Assembly (NCBI GenBank): GCA_030683705.1
Contig: JAUXPP010000062.1
Span: 62,001 to 126,000, forward strand
DNA: 64,000 nt
Source: Polaromonas sp.
Lineage (GTDB): Bacteria; Pseudomonadota; Gammaproteobacteria; Burkholderiales; Burkholderiaceae_C
Direction: 5' to 3'
Shown here: one piece after another, positions 54,834 to 64,000 of the stretch
How the letters are laid out: every line of letters begins with the position of its first letter
How positions within the stretch are numbered: the first letter of the stretch is position 1
Position numbers and translations under genes: made by a program
The notes under the pieces: generated by a model
What the model saw: the letters and a program-made list of their open reading frames with translations, nothing else
Databases searched by the model: none
What the model was told of the DNA's origin: nothing

Positions 54834-55472
54834 TCATTTGCGGAGTGTGTTGAGGTGCCGCACAAACCGCTCGGAGGCAATTTCCATCGTGAGCAGGTAA
54901 CCGTCGACCCGCGCCCGGAAATAGCGCCAGAAGATCAGCGACGGAATCGCCACGATCAGGCCGAAAGCGGTGTTGTACAGCGCAATCGAGATGCCTTGCG
55001 CAAGTTGCGCCGGGTTGCCGCCGGCGGCGCTGGCCACGCCACCACTGCCGGCCTGGGAGCCGAAAATCTCTATCATGCCGATCACCGTGCCCAGCAGGCC
55101 CAGCAGCGGCGCTGCCGAGGCAATGGTGGCGAGCGCCGCCAGGTAACGTTCCAGCGTATGGGCGGCGCGCCGGCCGGCGCCTTCCAGGGTGGAGCGCAAG
55201 TCGTCTTCGCTGATGCGGGGATTGGTGTTGAGCGCGCGGAAACCGCTGGCCAGCACCGAACCGAGCAGGGAGTTGTGCTCCAGATGCGACACCACGTCGG
55301 TGCCGGGCACGCCGCCGCGCGACACCGTGATGGCCTCGTCCAGCAGCTTGGGCGGGGCGATCCTGGCGGTTTTCAGGCTGGCAAAACGCTCGACGATGAG
55401 CGCGAGCGCCAGAATCGAACAGGCGATAAGGGGCCAGATCGGCCAGCCTGCGGCTTGTATGATCGAAAACAA
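54834..55472 (-). CDS. exbB: Biopolymer transport protein ExbB/MotA/TolQ family
   Basis: A 212-residue protein with three transmembrane helices. The start is most likely TTG 55472 (MFSIIQAAGWPIWPL), with GGAG at good spacing. The MotA/TolQ signature is GLLGTVIGMIEIFG. It couples the proton gradient to ExbD. First gene of the lpxK-kdsB-adk operon. Confidence 0.9.
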   Translation of the reverse strand: MFSIIQAAGWPIWPLIACSILALALIVERFASLKTARIAPPKLLDEAITVSRGGVPGTDVVSHLEHNSLLGSVLASGFRALNTNPRISEDDLRSTLEGAGRRAAHTLERYLAALATIASAAPLLGLLGTVIGMIEIFGSQAGSGGVASAAGGNPAQLAQGISIALYNTAFGLIVAIPSLIFWRYFRARVDGYLLTMEIASERFVRHLNTLRK

Positions 55473-55792
55473 GGGCAAATCTCCAAGCTGATAATTGCTG
55501 TGGATTATGGCCCAGCCCGGTTGGCGTTCCGCCGTTTCGCCTGTCTTGCTGCCCCGGTCATGGCTGCGGCACACCTGTAGGACATAACCCACAGAACATG
55601 TGCATAACTTTGTGAGTAAGTGGCAGGCGATGCGTCGCCAAGCCGCGCCAAATGGCGAATGTGACAAAACGATGAAAATTTGAGCAGAATAAAGTTATTA
55701 AAAATCAATGACTTGCACGAGTATTTGCGAATCTCCCCGGCAAACCTCGGGTTTTGCCCCGGATTCATCGGTGTCTGTGGAGTATTACCCGC
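55473..55792. other. Divergent promoter region between exbB and xseA
   Basis: About 320 bases, noticeably A/T-richer near 55660-55720. It should carry both the exbB operon promoter and the xseA promoter. I see no gene and no strong repeat. Confidence 0.5.
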
Positions 55793-57118
55793 ATGAAATC
55801 AGGGGGTTTGGCCGTGTCTGAGCCTTTTATTCCGCTGGACGCCGCGGTCAGCCCGCGGCCCGGTGTGCGTATCTGGCCCGTCGGTTCGCTGCTGCGCGCG
55901 ATCGCCGACAGCCTGGAGGCGCGCTTCAACCCGGTGGCGGTGCAGGGCGAAGTCATCGGCTTCTCGCGGGCTGCCAGTGGTCACTGCTATTTTTCACTGA
56001 AGGACGAGCAGGGCCAGATCCGTTGCGCCATGTTTCGCCGGGCCGCCGGCTTGCTTGATTTTGTGCCGCGCGACGGGCAAAGGGTCGAAGTGCGTGGCCG
56101 GCTCGGTGTGTACGAGCCGCGCGGCGAACTGCAACTGATCGTCGAGGCCATGCAGCAGGCCGGCCAGGGCAATCTGTTCGAGCGTTTTGTCCAGCTCAAG
56201 AACAAGCTGGAGGCCGAAGGGCTGTTTGATGCCGGCCGCAAGCGTGCGCTGCCCCTGCTGCCCCGGGCCGTGGGGGTGGTGACCTCGCTGGGGGCGGCGG
56301 CACTGCATGACGTGGTCACTGCCCTGCAGCGTCGCGCGCCGCACGTCCCGGTGGTGATCTACCCGGCCAGCGTGCAGGGCGCGCAGGCACCCGGGGAGTT
56401 GCGCCAGGCGCTCAGGCTGGCGTATGAGCGTGCCGAGGTCGATGTGCTGCTGCTGGTGCGCGGCGGCGGCGCCATGGAAGACCTCTGGGCCTTCAATGAC
56501 GAGGAACTGGCACGCCTCATCGTGGCTTCACCGGTGCCTGTGGTCTGCGGTGTCGGCCACGAAACCGATTTCACGATTGCCGAGTTCTGCGCCGACCTGC
56601 GTGCGCCCACCCCGACCGCGGCGGCCGAGTTGTGTGCCCAGCCGCAAAAGGTCTGGCTGGGCGAGCTCGATGACCTGCAGGATCGATTGCATTACGGCGT
56701 GGAGCGGCAACTGCAGGCCAGCAACCAGCGGCTGGACTGGGCGGCGGCGCGCGTCAGCCGCCCCTCGCACCTGGTGACGCGCCAGCACGCGCGGCTGGCA
56801 GCTCATGCGCAGGGCCTGCGCCATGCGCTGCAGACCGGCATGCAGCGCGAAAAAAACACCTTGCAGGCGCTGAGTCTGGCTTTCCCGCAGGCGCTGCACC
56901 AGGCGCTTGCGCAGCAGCAGCGCCGACTGGAGCGCGCGCAGCTGCGGCTCGCGCCGCTGGACCCGAAGCTGGTGCTGCAGCGCGGTTATGCCTGGCTGGC
57001 CGACATGCAGGGGCAGGCGGTCACGCATGCGGCCGACACCGCGCCCGGCCAGGCGCTGCGCGCTACCCTTGCCGACGGCGAGGTCGATTTGACCGTTTCA
57101 GCGCCGCGGCTGATTTAG
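55793..57118 (+). CDS. xseA: Exodeoxyribonuclease VII large subunit
   Basis: A 441-residue nuclease subunit with an N-terminal OB domain (WPVGSLLRAIADSLEARF, then GHCYFSLKDEQGQIRCAMF) and the XseA motifs GVVTSLGAAALHDV and RGGGAMEDLWAFNDEE. ATG 55793 and GTG 55814 are both possible starts. A partner xseB is not visible here; it is often elsewhere in this group. Confidence 0.95.
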   Translation: MKSGGLAVSEPFIPLDAAVSPRPGVRIWPVGSLLRAIADSLEARFNPVAVQGEVIGFSRAASGHCYFSLKDEQGQIRCAMFRRAAGLLDFVPRDGQRVEVRGRLGVYEPRGELQLIVEAMQQAGQGNLFERFVQLKNKLEAEGLFDAGRKRALPLLPRAVGVVTSLGAAALHDVVTALQRRAPHVPVVIYPASVQGAQAPGELRQALRLAYERAEVDVLLLVRGGGAMEDLWAFNDEELARLIVASPVPVVCGVGHETDFTIAEFCADLRAPTPTAAAELCAQPQKVWLGELDDLQDRLHYGVERQLQASNQRLDWAAARVSRPSHLVTRQHARLAAHAQGLRHALQTGMQREKNTLQALSLAFPQALHQALAQQQRRLERAQLRLAPLDPKLVLQRGYAWLADMQGQAVTHAADTAPGQALRATLADGEVDLTVSAPRLI

Positions 57119-57190
57119 TTTTTTACAATGGCCGTCACAAGCCGCCCTTATCATCGCAACATCACCACACCACCCCACAAGGAAAAAACA

Positions 57191-57772
57191 ATGGAACACA
57201 AACTGCCCCCGCTGCCTTACGCGATCGATGCCCTGGCGCCTGCCTACAGCCAGGAAGCCTTCGAGTACCACCACGGCAAGCACCACAACGCTTATGTGGT
57301 GAACCTGAACAACCTGCAAAAGGGCACCGAGTTCGAGTCCATGACCCTCGAGGAAATCGTCAAGAAATCCAGCGGCGGCGTGTACAACAATGCCGCCCAG
57401 ATCTGGAACCACACTTTCTTCTGGAACTGCATGAAGCCCGCCGGCGGCGGCGAGCCCTCCGGCGCCCTGGCTGACGCGATCAATGCCAAGTTTGGCTCCT
57501 ACGCAGCGTTCAAGGAAGCCTTCGTCAAGTCGGCCGTTGGCAACTTCGGTTCGGGCTGGACCTGGCTGGTGAAAAAAGCCGACGGCAGCGTCGACATCGT
57601 CAACACCGGTCCGGCCGGCACCCCGCTGACCACTGCCGACAAGGCCTTGCTGACGGTGGATGTGTGGGAGCACGCCTATTACATCGACTACCGCAACATG
57701 CGTCCGAAATTTGTCGAGACCTTCCTCGACAAGCTGGTGAACTGGGACTTTGCGGCCGCCAATTTCGCCTGA
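57191..57772 (+). CDS. sodB: Superoxide dismutase (Fe)
   Basis: A 193-residue enzyme removing superoxide. Metal ligands are in [20 protein letters not shown], and [13 protein letters not shown] (Asp and His). The Fe-type segment [10 protein letters not shown] is also present. It starts at ATG 57191 with AAGGAA upstream. Confidence 0.96.
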   Translation: MEHKLPPLPYAIDALAPAYSQEAFEYHHGKHHNAYVVNLNNLQKGTEFESMTLEEIVKKSSGGVYNNAAQIWNHTFFWNCMKPAGGGEPSGALADAINAKFGSYAAFKEAFVKSAVGNFGSGWTWLVKKADGSVDIVNTGPAGTPLTTADKALLTVDVWEHAYYIDYRNMRPKFVETFLDKLVNWDFAAANFA

Positions 57773-57807
57773 TCCGTCTGGCGCTTCCCGATGCGCCGTG
57801 AACTCTC

Positions 57808-57840
57808 AAAAGGCTCGAAGCTTTCTTCGGGCCTTTTTTT
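57808..57840 (+). terminator. Intrinsic terminator after sodB
   Basis: AAAGGCTCGAAG and CTTCGGGCCTTT pair over 12 bp (one G-T) around the loop CTTT and are followed by T residues. Confidence 0.85.
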
Positions 57841-58014
57841 CGCCCGAAAATAAAGTTTGTTTCATGCAGGGGTGATTTCGTATCGTGGCATTGCGTTGCA
57901 TAAAATGCAGGGCAGGGCAGGTGCCATTCCCTCAAGGAATCAGGCACCATCCGATCATGTCAGCGGTCTGTGACCCAGCCGCCGACGTTCCCATAACAGT
58001 TCTGGAGATAAGCG

Positions 58015-60252
58015 ATGAGCACCGAGCAACCCACCATCATCTACACGCTGACCGACGAGGCCCCGTTGCTCGCGACCGCCTCCTTCCTGCCCATCGTCCG
58101 AACGTTTACGGCGCCCGCAGGCGTCAAGGTCGAAACCGCCGATATTTCGGTGGCTGGCCGCATCCTGGCCCAGTTCCCGGAATGCCTGACCGAGCAACAG
58201 CGGGTGCCGGATACCCTGGCAGAGCTGGGCAAGCTGACGCTCAAGCCGCAGGCCAACATCATCAAGCTGCCCAACATCAGCGCGTCGGTGTCCCAGCTCA
58301 AGGATGCGATCAGGGAACTGCAGGGCAAGGGTTACAAGATTCCTGACTATCCGGAAGCCCCCAAGACCGACGAGGACAAGGACATCCGTGCGCGCTACAA
58401 CAAGTGCACCGGCAGCGCCGTGAACCCGGTGCTGCGTGAAGGCAATTCGGACCGCCGCGCCCCCAGGGCCGTGAAGGAGTACGCGCGCAGGAACCCGCAC
58501 AGCATGGCCGACTGGAGCCAGGCATCGCGCTCGCACGTCTCGCACATGCACGCCGGCGACTTCTACCATGGTGAAAAGTCCATCACGCTGGACCGCCCGC
58601 GCGAAGTCAGGATGGAGCTGATCACCAAAAGCGGCAAGACCATTGTGCTCAAGCCCAAGGTCTCGTTGCTGGACCGCGAGATCATCGACTCGATGTTCAT
58701 GAGCAAGAAGGCGCTGGTGGCGTTTTACGAGAAGGAGATCGAGGACGCGCACAACACCGGCGTGATGTTCTCGCTGCACGTGAAGGCGACCATGATGAAG
58801 GTGTCGCACCCCATCGTGTTCGGCCACTGCGTGAAGATTTTCTACAAGGAAGCCTTCGAAAAACACGCCAAGCTGTTCGAGGAACTGGGCGTCAACGTCA
58901 ACAACGGCATGGTCGATCTGTACAACAAGATAGCCACGCTGCCGCAGAGCAAGCAGGACGAGATCAAGGCCGACCTGCATGCCTGCCACGAAGGCCGGCC
59001 CGAACTGGCCATGGTCGATTCGGCCAAGGGCATCACCAACTTCCATTCGCCCAATGACATCATCGTGGACGCCTCCATGCCCGCGATGATCCGCAACGGC
59101 GGCAAGATGTGGGGCGCCGATGGCCGCCTGAAGGACGTCAAGGCCGTGATGCCCGAATCGACCTTCGCCCGCATCTACCAGGAGATCATCAACTTCTGCA
59201 AGTGGCACGGCGCGTTCGATCCCAAGACCATGGGTACCGTGCCCAACGTGGGCCTGATGGCCCAGCAGGCCGAGGAATACGGTTCGCACGACAAGACCTT
59301 CGAGGTCCCCGAGGACGGCGTGGCCAACATCACCGACCTGGCAAGCGGCGAAGTGCTGCTCAGCCACAACGTGGAAGCTGGCGACATCTGGCGCATGTGC
59401 CAGGTCAAGGATGCGGCCATCCGCGACTGGGACAAGCTGGCCGTCACCCGCGCGCGCAACTCCGGCATGCCGGTGGTGTTCTGGCTCGATGCCTACCGCC
59501 CGCACGAAGCGCAGATGATCACCAAGGTCAAGATGTATCTGCACGAACACGACACGGCGGGCCTGGACATCCAGATCATGAGCCAGGTGCGGGCCATGCG
59601 TTACACGCTGGAGCGCGTGGTACGCGGCCTGGACACCATCAGCGCCACCGGCAACATCCTGCGCGACTACCTGACCGACCTGTTCCCCATCATGGAGCTG
59701 GGCACCAGCGCCAAGATGTTGTCCGTCGTTCCGCTGATGGCCGGCGGCGGCATGTACGAAACCGGTGCCGGTGGCTCCGCGCCCAAGCACGTCCAGCAAC
59801 TGGTCGAGGAAAACCACCTGCGCTGGGACTCGCTGGGCGAATTCCTGGCGCTGGCGGTGTCACTGGAAGACCTCGGCATCAAGACCGGCAATGCCCAGGC
59901 CAAGATCCTGGCCAAAACGCTGGATGCCGCCACTGGCAAGCTTCTTGACAACAACAAGAATCCGTCGCCGAAGACCGGTCAACTCGACAATCGCGGCAGC
60001 CAGTTTTACCTCGCCATGTACTGGGCCCAGGAACTGGCTGCACAGACCGAAGACGCGGCGCTGGCCGGGAAGTTCGCTCCCTTGGCCAAGGCACTGACGG
60101 GCAACGAGCAGGCCATCGTTGCCGAACTGCAGGCCGTGCAGGGCAAGGCCGTGGATATTGGCGGTTACTACCAGCCCGACCTGGCCAAGCTGGACATCGT
60201 GATGCGTCCGAGCAAGACCCTGAACACGGCGCTGGCGGGTTTTACCGCCTAG
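58015..60252 (+). CDS. Isocitrate dehydrogenase, NADP-dependent, monomeric type
   Basis: A 745-residue TCA-cycle enzyme of the large monomeric class. Typical segments are [11 protein letters not shown], the [25 protein letters not shown] region ([20 protein letters not shown]) and [20 protein letters not shown]. The length is standard for this class. A dimeric NADP isocitrate dehydrogenase lies 1.3 kb downstream, so two non-homologous isozymes occur together. Confidence 0.96.
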   Translation: MSTEQPTIIYTLTDEAPLLATASFLPIVRTFTAPAGVKVETADISVAGRILAQFPECLTEQQRVPDTLAELGKLTLKPQANIIKLPNISASVSQLKDAIRELQGKGYKIPDYPEAPKTDEDKDIRARYNKCTGSAVNPVLREGNSDRRAPRAVKEYARRNPHSMADWSQASRSHVSHMHAGDFYHGEKSITLDRPREVRMELITKSGKTIVLKPKVSLLDREIIDSMFMSKKALVAFYEKEIEDAHNTGVMFSLHVKATMMKVSHPIVFGHCVKIFYKEAFEKHAKLFEELGVNVNNGMVDLYNKIATLPQSKQDEIKADLHACHEGRPELAMVDSAKGITNFHSPNDIIVDASMPAMIRNGGKMWGADGRLKDVKAVMPESTFARIYQEIINFCKWHGAFDPKTMGTVPNVGLMAQQAEEYGSHDKTFEVPEDGVANITDLASGEVLLSHNVEAGDIWRMCQVKDAAIRDWDKLAVTRARNSGMPVVFWLDAYRPHEAQMITKVKMYLHEHDTAGLDIQIMSQVRAMRYTLERVVRGLDTISATGNILRDYLTDLFPIMELGTSAKMLSVVPLMAGGGMYETGAGGSAPKHVQQLVEENHLRWDSLGEFLALAVSLEDLGIKTGNAQAKILAKTLDAATGKLLDNNKNPSPKTGQLDNRGSQFYLAMYWAQELAAQTEDAALAGKFAPLAKALTGNEQAIVAELQAVQGKAVDIGGYYQPDLAKLDIVMRPSKTLNTALAGFTA

Positions 60253-60360
60253 AACAGCGCAACAGCTGGAGGCGACCTGCAGGCAGGTCCCTGGAAGGCG
60301 GTCCGCAGCAGTGCGGATCGCCTTTGCTGCTTCTGGCCGCTGCCCGAGCCCGGGCGCAGC

Positions 60361-60843
60361 CTACTTTGTCGCCTGGAAGACCGGTCCGCGCAGACGGCTC
60401 CCGGCCTTGATGCCTTTCCTGGCGAACCAGCCGACGTTCATCTCCAGCACATAACGCACCGGCTTTTCCGAGCAGTGCGAGTCCGTTGTCTGCGGCTTCA
60501 TGTCGGCCAGGTTCACGATGGTCCCGTCGTCTGCAACAAACGCAGCGGTCAGGGGCAGCAGCGTGTTTTTCATCCAGAAGCACTGTTGCGCGGCCTCCTC
60601 GAAGATGAACAACATGCCTTCGCCTTGCGGCATCTCCTTGCGGAACATCAGGCCGGTCTGCCGCTGGGCCGGCGTTGTCGCCAGTTGCACCTCGATCTGG
60701 TGCATGCCGGCCGACAGCGTGCTGCGTTGCAGGTTCATCTGTGGCGCGTCCTGGGCGGTGGCGGCAAACGCGCACGCCGCCAGCAACGCTGCGCAGGCCA
60801 GCCCGCGAAAGTGTCCTGCAGTGGAAGAGGTGTGAAGAGGCAT
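60361..60843 (-). CDS. DUF192 exported protein
   Basis: A 160-residue protein with signal peptide (LACAALLAACAFAATAQ). The DUF192 core includes TGLMFRKEMPQGEGMLF and WMKNTLLPLTAAFV. Its role is unknown. A 108-bp gap separates it from the isocitrate dehydrogenase 3' end. Confidence 0.88.
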   Translation of the reverse strand: MPLHTSSTAGHFRGLACAALLAACAFAATAQDAPQMNLQRSTLSAGMHQIEVQLATTPAQRQTGLMFRKEMPQGEGMLFIFEEAAQQCFWMKNTLLPLTAAFVADDGTIVNLADMKPQTTDSHCSEKPVRYVLEMNVGWFARKGIKAGSRLRGPVFQATK

Positions 60844-60887
60844 GAAATCACCAGGGGTTGGTCAGAGGGCCAGCATAAACGAGCGCC

Positions 60888-60913
60888 ATGAAAAATGCCC
60901 GCAATGCGGGCAT
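60888..60913 (-). terminator. Terminator downstream of the Ala/Lys-rich gene
   Basis: On the minus strand ATGCCCGC and GCGGGCAT pair around ATT and are followed by TTTT. It ends the transcript from 61334. Confidence 0.8.
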
Positions 60914-60932
60914 TCCGGATAGCGGCGACAAA

Positions 60933-61334
60933 TTACTTCTTGGCTTTGACTTCTGCCTTGGCGGCGGCTTTGGCTTCCTTGGCGGCCTTGGCTTTGGCAG
61001 CTTTGGCTTCCTTGGCAGCTTTGGCTTTGGCGGCCTTTTCTTCTTTCAGAGCCTTGGCTTTCGCAGCTTTTTCTTCCTTGGCGGCCTTGGCTTTGGCAGC
61101 TTTCTCTTCCTTGGCGGCTTTTGCGGCAGCGGCTTTTTCAGCCTTCGCGGCCTTGGCTGCAGCGGCTTTGTCGGCCTTGGCATCGACCTTGACTTCAGCC
61201 TTGGCAGCCGGGGCCGCCGTCACGGCAGGCGCTGCGGGGACGGCAGGGGTGGCAGGCGTCGCAGGCGCGGTGGCTTGTGCAAAAGCACCGGCGGCGAAAA
61301 GACCGGCGATCAGGGCAGCGATAACTTTGTTCAT
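60933..61334 (-). CDS. Exported Ala/Lys-rich repeat protein
   Basis: A 133-residue low-complexity protein. A clear Sec signal peptide (MNKVIAALIAGLFAAGAFAQ) is followed by an Ala/Pro/Thr linker to about residue 45. The rest is built from units such as EEKAAKAKAAK and KEAKAAKAKAA, giving a highly basic, histone H1-like tail. With the signal peptide it should act outside the cytoplasm, not on the nucleoid. It lies between DUF192 and icd genes. Function unknown. Confidence 0.85.
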   Translation of the reverse strand: MNKVIAALIAGLFAAGAFAQATAPATPATPAVPAAPAVTAAPAAKAEVKVDAKADKAAAAKAAKAEKAAAAKAAKEEKAAKAKAAKEEKAAKAKALKEEKAAKAKAAKEAKAAKAKAAKEAKAAAKAEVKAKK

Positions 61335-61535
61335 GGGAGTTCCTCTTGATATGGTTTGTAATGGTCCCCGGAAATGACAGGGGCCTCACCGTAACGGCAG
61401 CCCTTGGCAAACGGTTGACACGCCCCTCCCAAACCCGTTCCCGCCATTTTTTTGCGGCTAGAATTTGTGTGTACCTACAAGCTGCGCCAGGCGGCTTTTT
61501 ACTGCTGATCCAGCACCTACCGGAGACTGTCCTAC

Positions 61536-62789
61536 ATGTACGAGCACATCAAAGTGCCTGCCCAAGGGCAAAAAATCACCGTCAACGCCGACAATTCACT
61601 GAATGTTCCGGACCAGCCGGTCATTCCCTTCATCGAAGGCGATGGCACGGGCGCCGACATCACGCCGGTCATGCTCAAGGTGGTGGATGCGGCTGTGGCC
61701 AAGGCTTATGGCGGCAAGAGGAAGATCCACTGGATGGAGGTGTACGCCGGTGAAAAGTCCACCCGCATTTACGGTCCGGATGTCTGGTTGCCCGAAGAGA
61801 CGCTGGCTGCGGTCAGGGACTATGTGGTGTCCATCAAGGGCCCGCTGACCACTCCTGTCGGCGGCGGCATCCGTTCGCTCAATGTTGCACTGCGCCAGGA
61901 GCTGGACCTCTACGTCTGCCTGCGTCCCATCCAGTATTTTGCCGGTGTGCCATCACCCGTGAAAGAGCCGCACAAGACCAATATGGTGATCTTCCGGGAG
62001 AACTCCGAAGACATCTATGCCGGCATCGAGTTCGAAGCCGAATCCGAGAAGGCCAAAAAGCTCATCAAGTTCCTGCAGGACGAGATGGGCGTCAAGAAGA
62101 TCCGCTTCCCCAACACCTCGGGCATCGGCATCAAGCCGGTATCCAGCGAAGGCACGGAGCGCCTGGTGCGCAAGGCCATCCAGTACGCCATCGACAATGA
62201 CAAGCCCAGCGTGACCATCGTGCACAAGGGCAACATCATGAAGTTCACCGAAGGCGGGTTCCGCGACTGGTCCTACGCCCTGGCGAAAAAGGAGTTCGGC
62301 GCGGTGGAAATCGACGGCGGCCCCTGGATGAAGTTCAAGAGCCCCAAGACCGGCAAGGACATCATCATCAAGGACAGCATTGCCGACGCTTTCCTGCAGC
62401 AGATCCTGCTGCGACCGGCCGAATACAGCGTGATCGCCACGCTGAACCTCAATGGCGACTACGTCTCTGACGCGCTCGCAGCGCAGGTCGGCGGCATCGG
62501 CATCGCCCCGGGTGCCAACCTGAGCGACACCGTCGCCATGTTCGAAGCCACCCACGGCACGGCGCCGAAATACGCCGGCAAGGACTATGTGAACCCCGGC
62601 TCCGAAATCCTGTCGGCCGAAATGATGTTGCGCCACATGGGCTGGACCGAGGCGGCCGACCTGATCATCAGCGCCATGGAGAAATCCATTGAATCGAAGA
62701 AGGTCACCTATGACTTCGCCCGCCTGATGGATGGTGCAACCCAGGTCAGTTGTTCCGGCTTTGGCCAGGTGATGATCGACCATATGTAA
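61536..62789 (+). CDS. icd: Isocitrate dehydrogenase, NADP-dependent, homodimeric
   Basis: A 417-residue Icd. Motifs: [14 protein letters not shown], the substrate Ser region ([20 protein letters not shown]; abbreviated), [37 protein letters not shown] and [13 protein letters not shown]. The sequence is closest to the E. coli type. Presence beside a monomeric isocitrate dehydrogenase is unusual. Confidence 0.96.
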   Translation: MYEHIKVPAQGQKITVNADNSLNVPDQPVIPFIEGDGTGADITPVMLKVVDAAVAKAYGGKRKIHWMEVYAGEKSTRIYGPDVWLPEETLAAVRDYVVSIKGPLTTPVGGGIRSLNVALRQELDLYVCLRPIQYFAGVPSPVKEPHKTNMVIFRENSEDIYAGIEFEAESEKAKKLIKFLQDEMGVKKIRFPNTSGIGIKPVSSEGTERLVRKAIQYAIDNDKPSVTIVHKGNIMKFTEGGFRDWSYALAKKEFGAVEIDGGPWMKFKSPKTGKDIIIKDSIADAFLQQILLRPAEYSVIATLNLNGDYVSDALAAQVGGIGIAPGANLSDTVAMFEATHGTAPKYAGKDYVNPGSEILSAEMMLRHMGWTEAADLIISAMEKSIESKKVTYDFARLMDGATQVSCSGFGQVMIDHM

Positions 62790-62835
62790 AGATGCCCGCT
62801 GGCCGGGTTGGGGAAAAACCGGGCAGGGCCACCGC

Positions 62836-62870
62836 AAAACCGCTCCAGGCGCAGGTCGGGGCGGTTTTTT
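62836..62870 (+). terminator. Intrinsic terminator after icd
   Basis: AAAACCGC (62836-62843) pairs with GCGGTTTT (62861-62868), followed by TT. A short stem with a long loop. Confidence 0.65.
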
Positions 62871-62972
62871 CATGGACCGGGCAAAAGTCACGGCGTCGCT
62901 TGGAATGTCGCGTTCCCGCCACCAATTTCCCCGTGCACCGCAATGGGCAATTTCGCTCGCTAGAATGATTTC

Positions 62973-63341
62973 ATGGCAACCCAACCCCCCAAGCCCCCCG
63001 CACCGCCCAAGGCCCCGGTCATCAAGCCGGACGGCGCCAATGGTGGGGACTCCGTCGTGCTGGAGCGGCGCCCGCAGAAGACCAAGCCGCCGCAGATGTT
63101 CCAGGTGGTTCTGCTCAATGACGACTACACGCCGATGGAGTTTGTCGTCGAGGTGATCCAGGAGTTTTTCAACAAGGACCGGGAAACCGCCACGCAGATC
63201 ATGCTGAAGATCCATCTGGACGGCAAGGGTGTGTGCGGCGTATTTTCCAAGGATGTGGCCTCCACCAAGGTGGATCAGGTCACGGAAGCCGCCCGGAAAA
63301 ATGGCCATCCGCTGCAGTGTGTCTGCGAGCCCATTGAATAA
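62973..63341 (+). CDS. clpS: ATP-dependent Clp protease adaptor ClpS
   Basis: A 122-residue adaptor that delivers N-end-rule substrates to ClpA. The Pro-rich N-terminus is followed by [20 protein letters not shown], the ClpS core with the substrate pocket. TAGAAT at 62961-62966 ends six bases before the ATG, and there is no ribosome-binding site, so a leaderless transcript is possible. clpA follows 70 bp later. Confidence 0.95.
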   Translation: MATQPPKPPAPPKAPVIKPDGANGGDSVVLERRPQKTKPPQMFQVVLLNDDYTPMEFVVEVIQEFFNKDRETATQIMLKIHLDGKGVCGVFSKDVASTKVDQVTEAARKNGHPLQCVCEPIE

Positions 63342-63411
63342 TGGCAAAAACGGCCCATATCGACATCAAGAGATACAGAGTCACCACCGCAGCAAGCCGA
63401 AAGGAAACGCA

Positions 63412-64000
63412 ATGATTGCCCAGGAACTAGAAGTCAGCTTGCACATGGCCTTTGTCGAAGCCCGGCAGCAGCGCCACGAATTCATCACCGTGGAACACCT
63501 GCTGCTGGCGTTGCTCGACAACCCCAGCGCCGCCGAGGTGCTGCGCGCATGCTCCGCGAACATCGATGACCTGCGCAAGTCGCTGGCCAACTTCATCAAA
63601 GACAACACGCCGCAGGTCGCCGGCAGCGACGACGTGGATACGCAGCCCACGCTGGGTTTCCAGCGGGTGATCCAGCGCGCCATCATGCATGTGCAGTCCA
63701 CCGGCAACGGCAAGAAGGAAGTCACCGGCGCCAACGTGCTGGTCGCGATCTTCGGCGAGAAGGATTCCCATGCCGTGTATTACCTGCACCAGCAGGGCGT
63801 GACGCGCCTGGACGTGGTCAACTTCATCGCGCACGGCATCAAGAAAAGCGATCCGCCCGAGCCGACCAAAACCGGCGAGAGCGCCGCCGAGAACGAAGAG
63901 GGCGGCGAGAAGAACGAAAAGGCCTCGCCTCTCGAGCAATACACGCAAAACCTCAACCAGATGGCGAAAGACGGCAAGATCGATCCGCTGATCGGCCGCC
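63412..64000 (+). CDS. clpA: ATP-dependent Clp protease ATPase ClpA, N-terminal part
   Basis: The first 196 codons are in the window; the frame is open to the edge. MIAQELEVSLHMAFVEARQQ opens the Clp-N domain, whose two repeats are visible (HEFITVEHLLLALLD; TLGFQRVIQRAIMHVQ). It ends in KIDPLIGR, the start of the first AAA module. AAGGAAA precedes ATG 63412. Confidence 0.95.
   Translation, partial: MIAQELEVSLHMAFVEARQQRHEFITVEHLLLALLDNPSAAEVLRACSANIDDLRKSLANFIKDNTPQVAGSDDVDTQPTLGFQRVIQRAIMHVQSTGNGKKEVTGANVLVAIFGEKDSHAVYYLHQQGVTRLDVVNFIAHGIKKSDPPEPTKTGESAAENEEGGEKNEKASPLEQYTQNLNQMAKDGKIDPLIGR

Noticed and set aside
54725..54880. Extension of exbD upstream through repeat copy D
   Set aside because: The frame is open, but ATG 54724 gives the normal ExbD start with its membrane helix, and the extension is pure repeat sequence. 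The open frame across the repeat is still of interest as a source of new N-termini.

Overview
The window looks like a chromosome segment of a GC-rich betaproteobacterium, most likely family Comamonadaceae (Polaromonas, Rhodoferax or Variovorax type). The pointers are the gene order exbB-exbD-lpxK-trm112-kdsB-adk, the many Bug-type (TctC) solute receptors and CaiB/BaiF CoA-transferases, the box route of aerobic benzoyl-CoA degradation with the BoxR regulator, and families of short intergenic repeats. No species assignment is possible from reading alone.

Layout. 1-6.1 kb: the first 83 codons of a membrane sensor, a LysE-type exporter, a divergent VOC/TetR pair with two operators, a CYTH-CHAD phosphatase, a tandem universal stress protein and an Rnk/GreA-like protein. 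6.1-15.8 kb: a catabolic cluster. Five minus-strand genes after a Baeyer-Villiger monooxygenase all overlap by 4 nt (monooxygenase, CoA-transferase, patatin hydrolase, Bug receptor, NTF2-like protein, CoA-transferase). A second Bug gene lies upstream, facing an IclR regulator across two near-identical operators, and a third CoA-transferase follows. 16-19 kb: a DUF2975/XRE pair, then pobA with a divergent IclR gene. 19-25 kb: TetR, a solitary ABC binding protein and a 1127-residue orphan sensor kinase. 24.9-36.6 kb: a benzoate module with livF-G-M-H-K, benzoate-CoA ligase and a flavodoxin on the minus strand, and boxR-boxC-boxB on the plus strand. boxA is not in the window.

37-38.5 kb: an A/T-richer stretch with two unknown ORFs, bounded by tRNA-Arg(TCT) and a 14-nt copy of that tRNA's T-arm, which looks like an integration remnant; tRNA-Pro(TGG) follows. 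39.5-45.2 kb: a CoA-thioester degradation run (acyl-CoA dehydrogenase, APH-type kinase, Crp/Fnr regulator, enoyl-CoA hydratase, PaaH-type dehydrogenase). 45.3-64 kb: mostly housekeeping: a FimV-like protein, lexA with two SOS boxes shared with an asparaginase gene, adk-kdsB-trm112-lpxK-exbD-exbB, xseA, sodB, two unrelated NADP isocitrate dehydrogenases, an exported Ala/Lys-rich protein, clpS and the start of clpA.

The most unusual signal is repeat DNA inside genes. One family is a hairpin with a constant 15-nt loop and a stem whose sequence differs in every copy while its two arms stay complementary. One copy lies in frame in livG and adds about 31 residues. A second family (core ACAAGCGCAAGCAGCTATC) lies between genes and also in frame inside the asparaginase and the benzoate-CoA ligase, read in the same frame in both. 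These are direct sequence observations; their origin and effect are inference.
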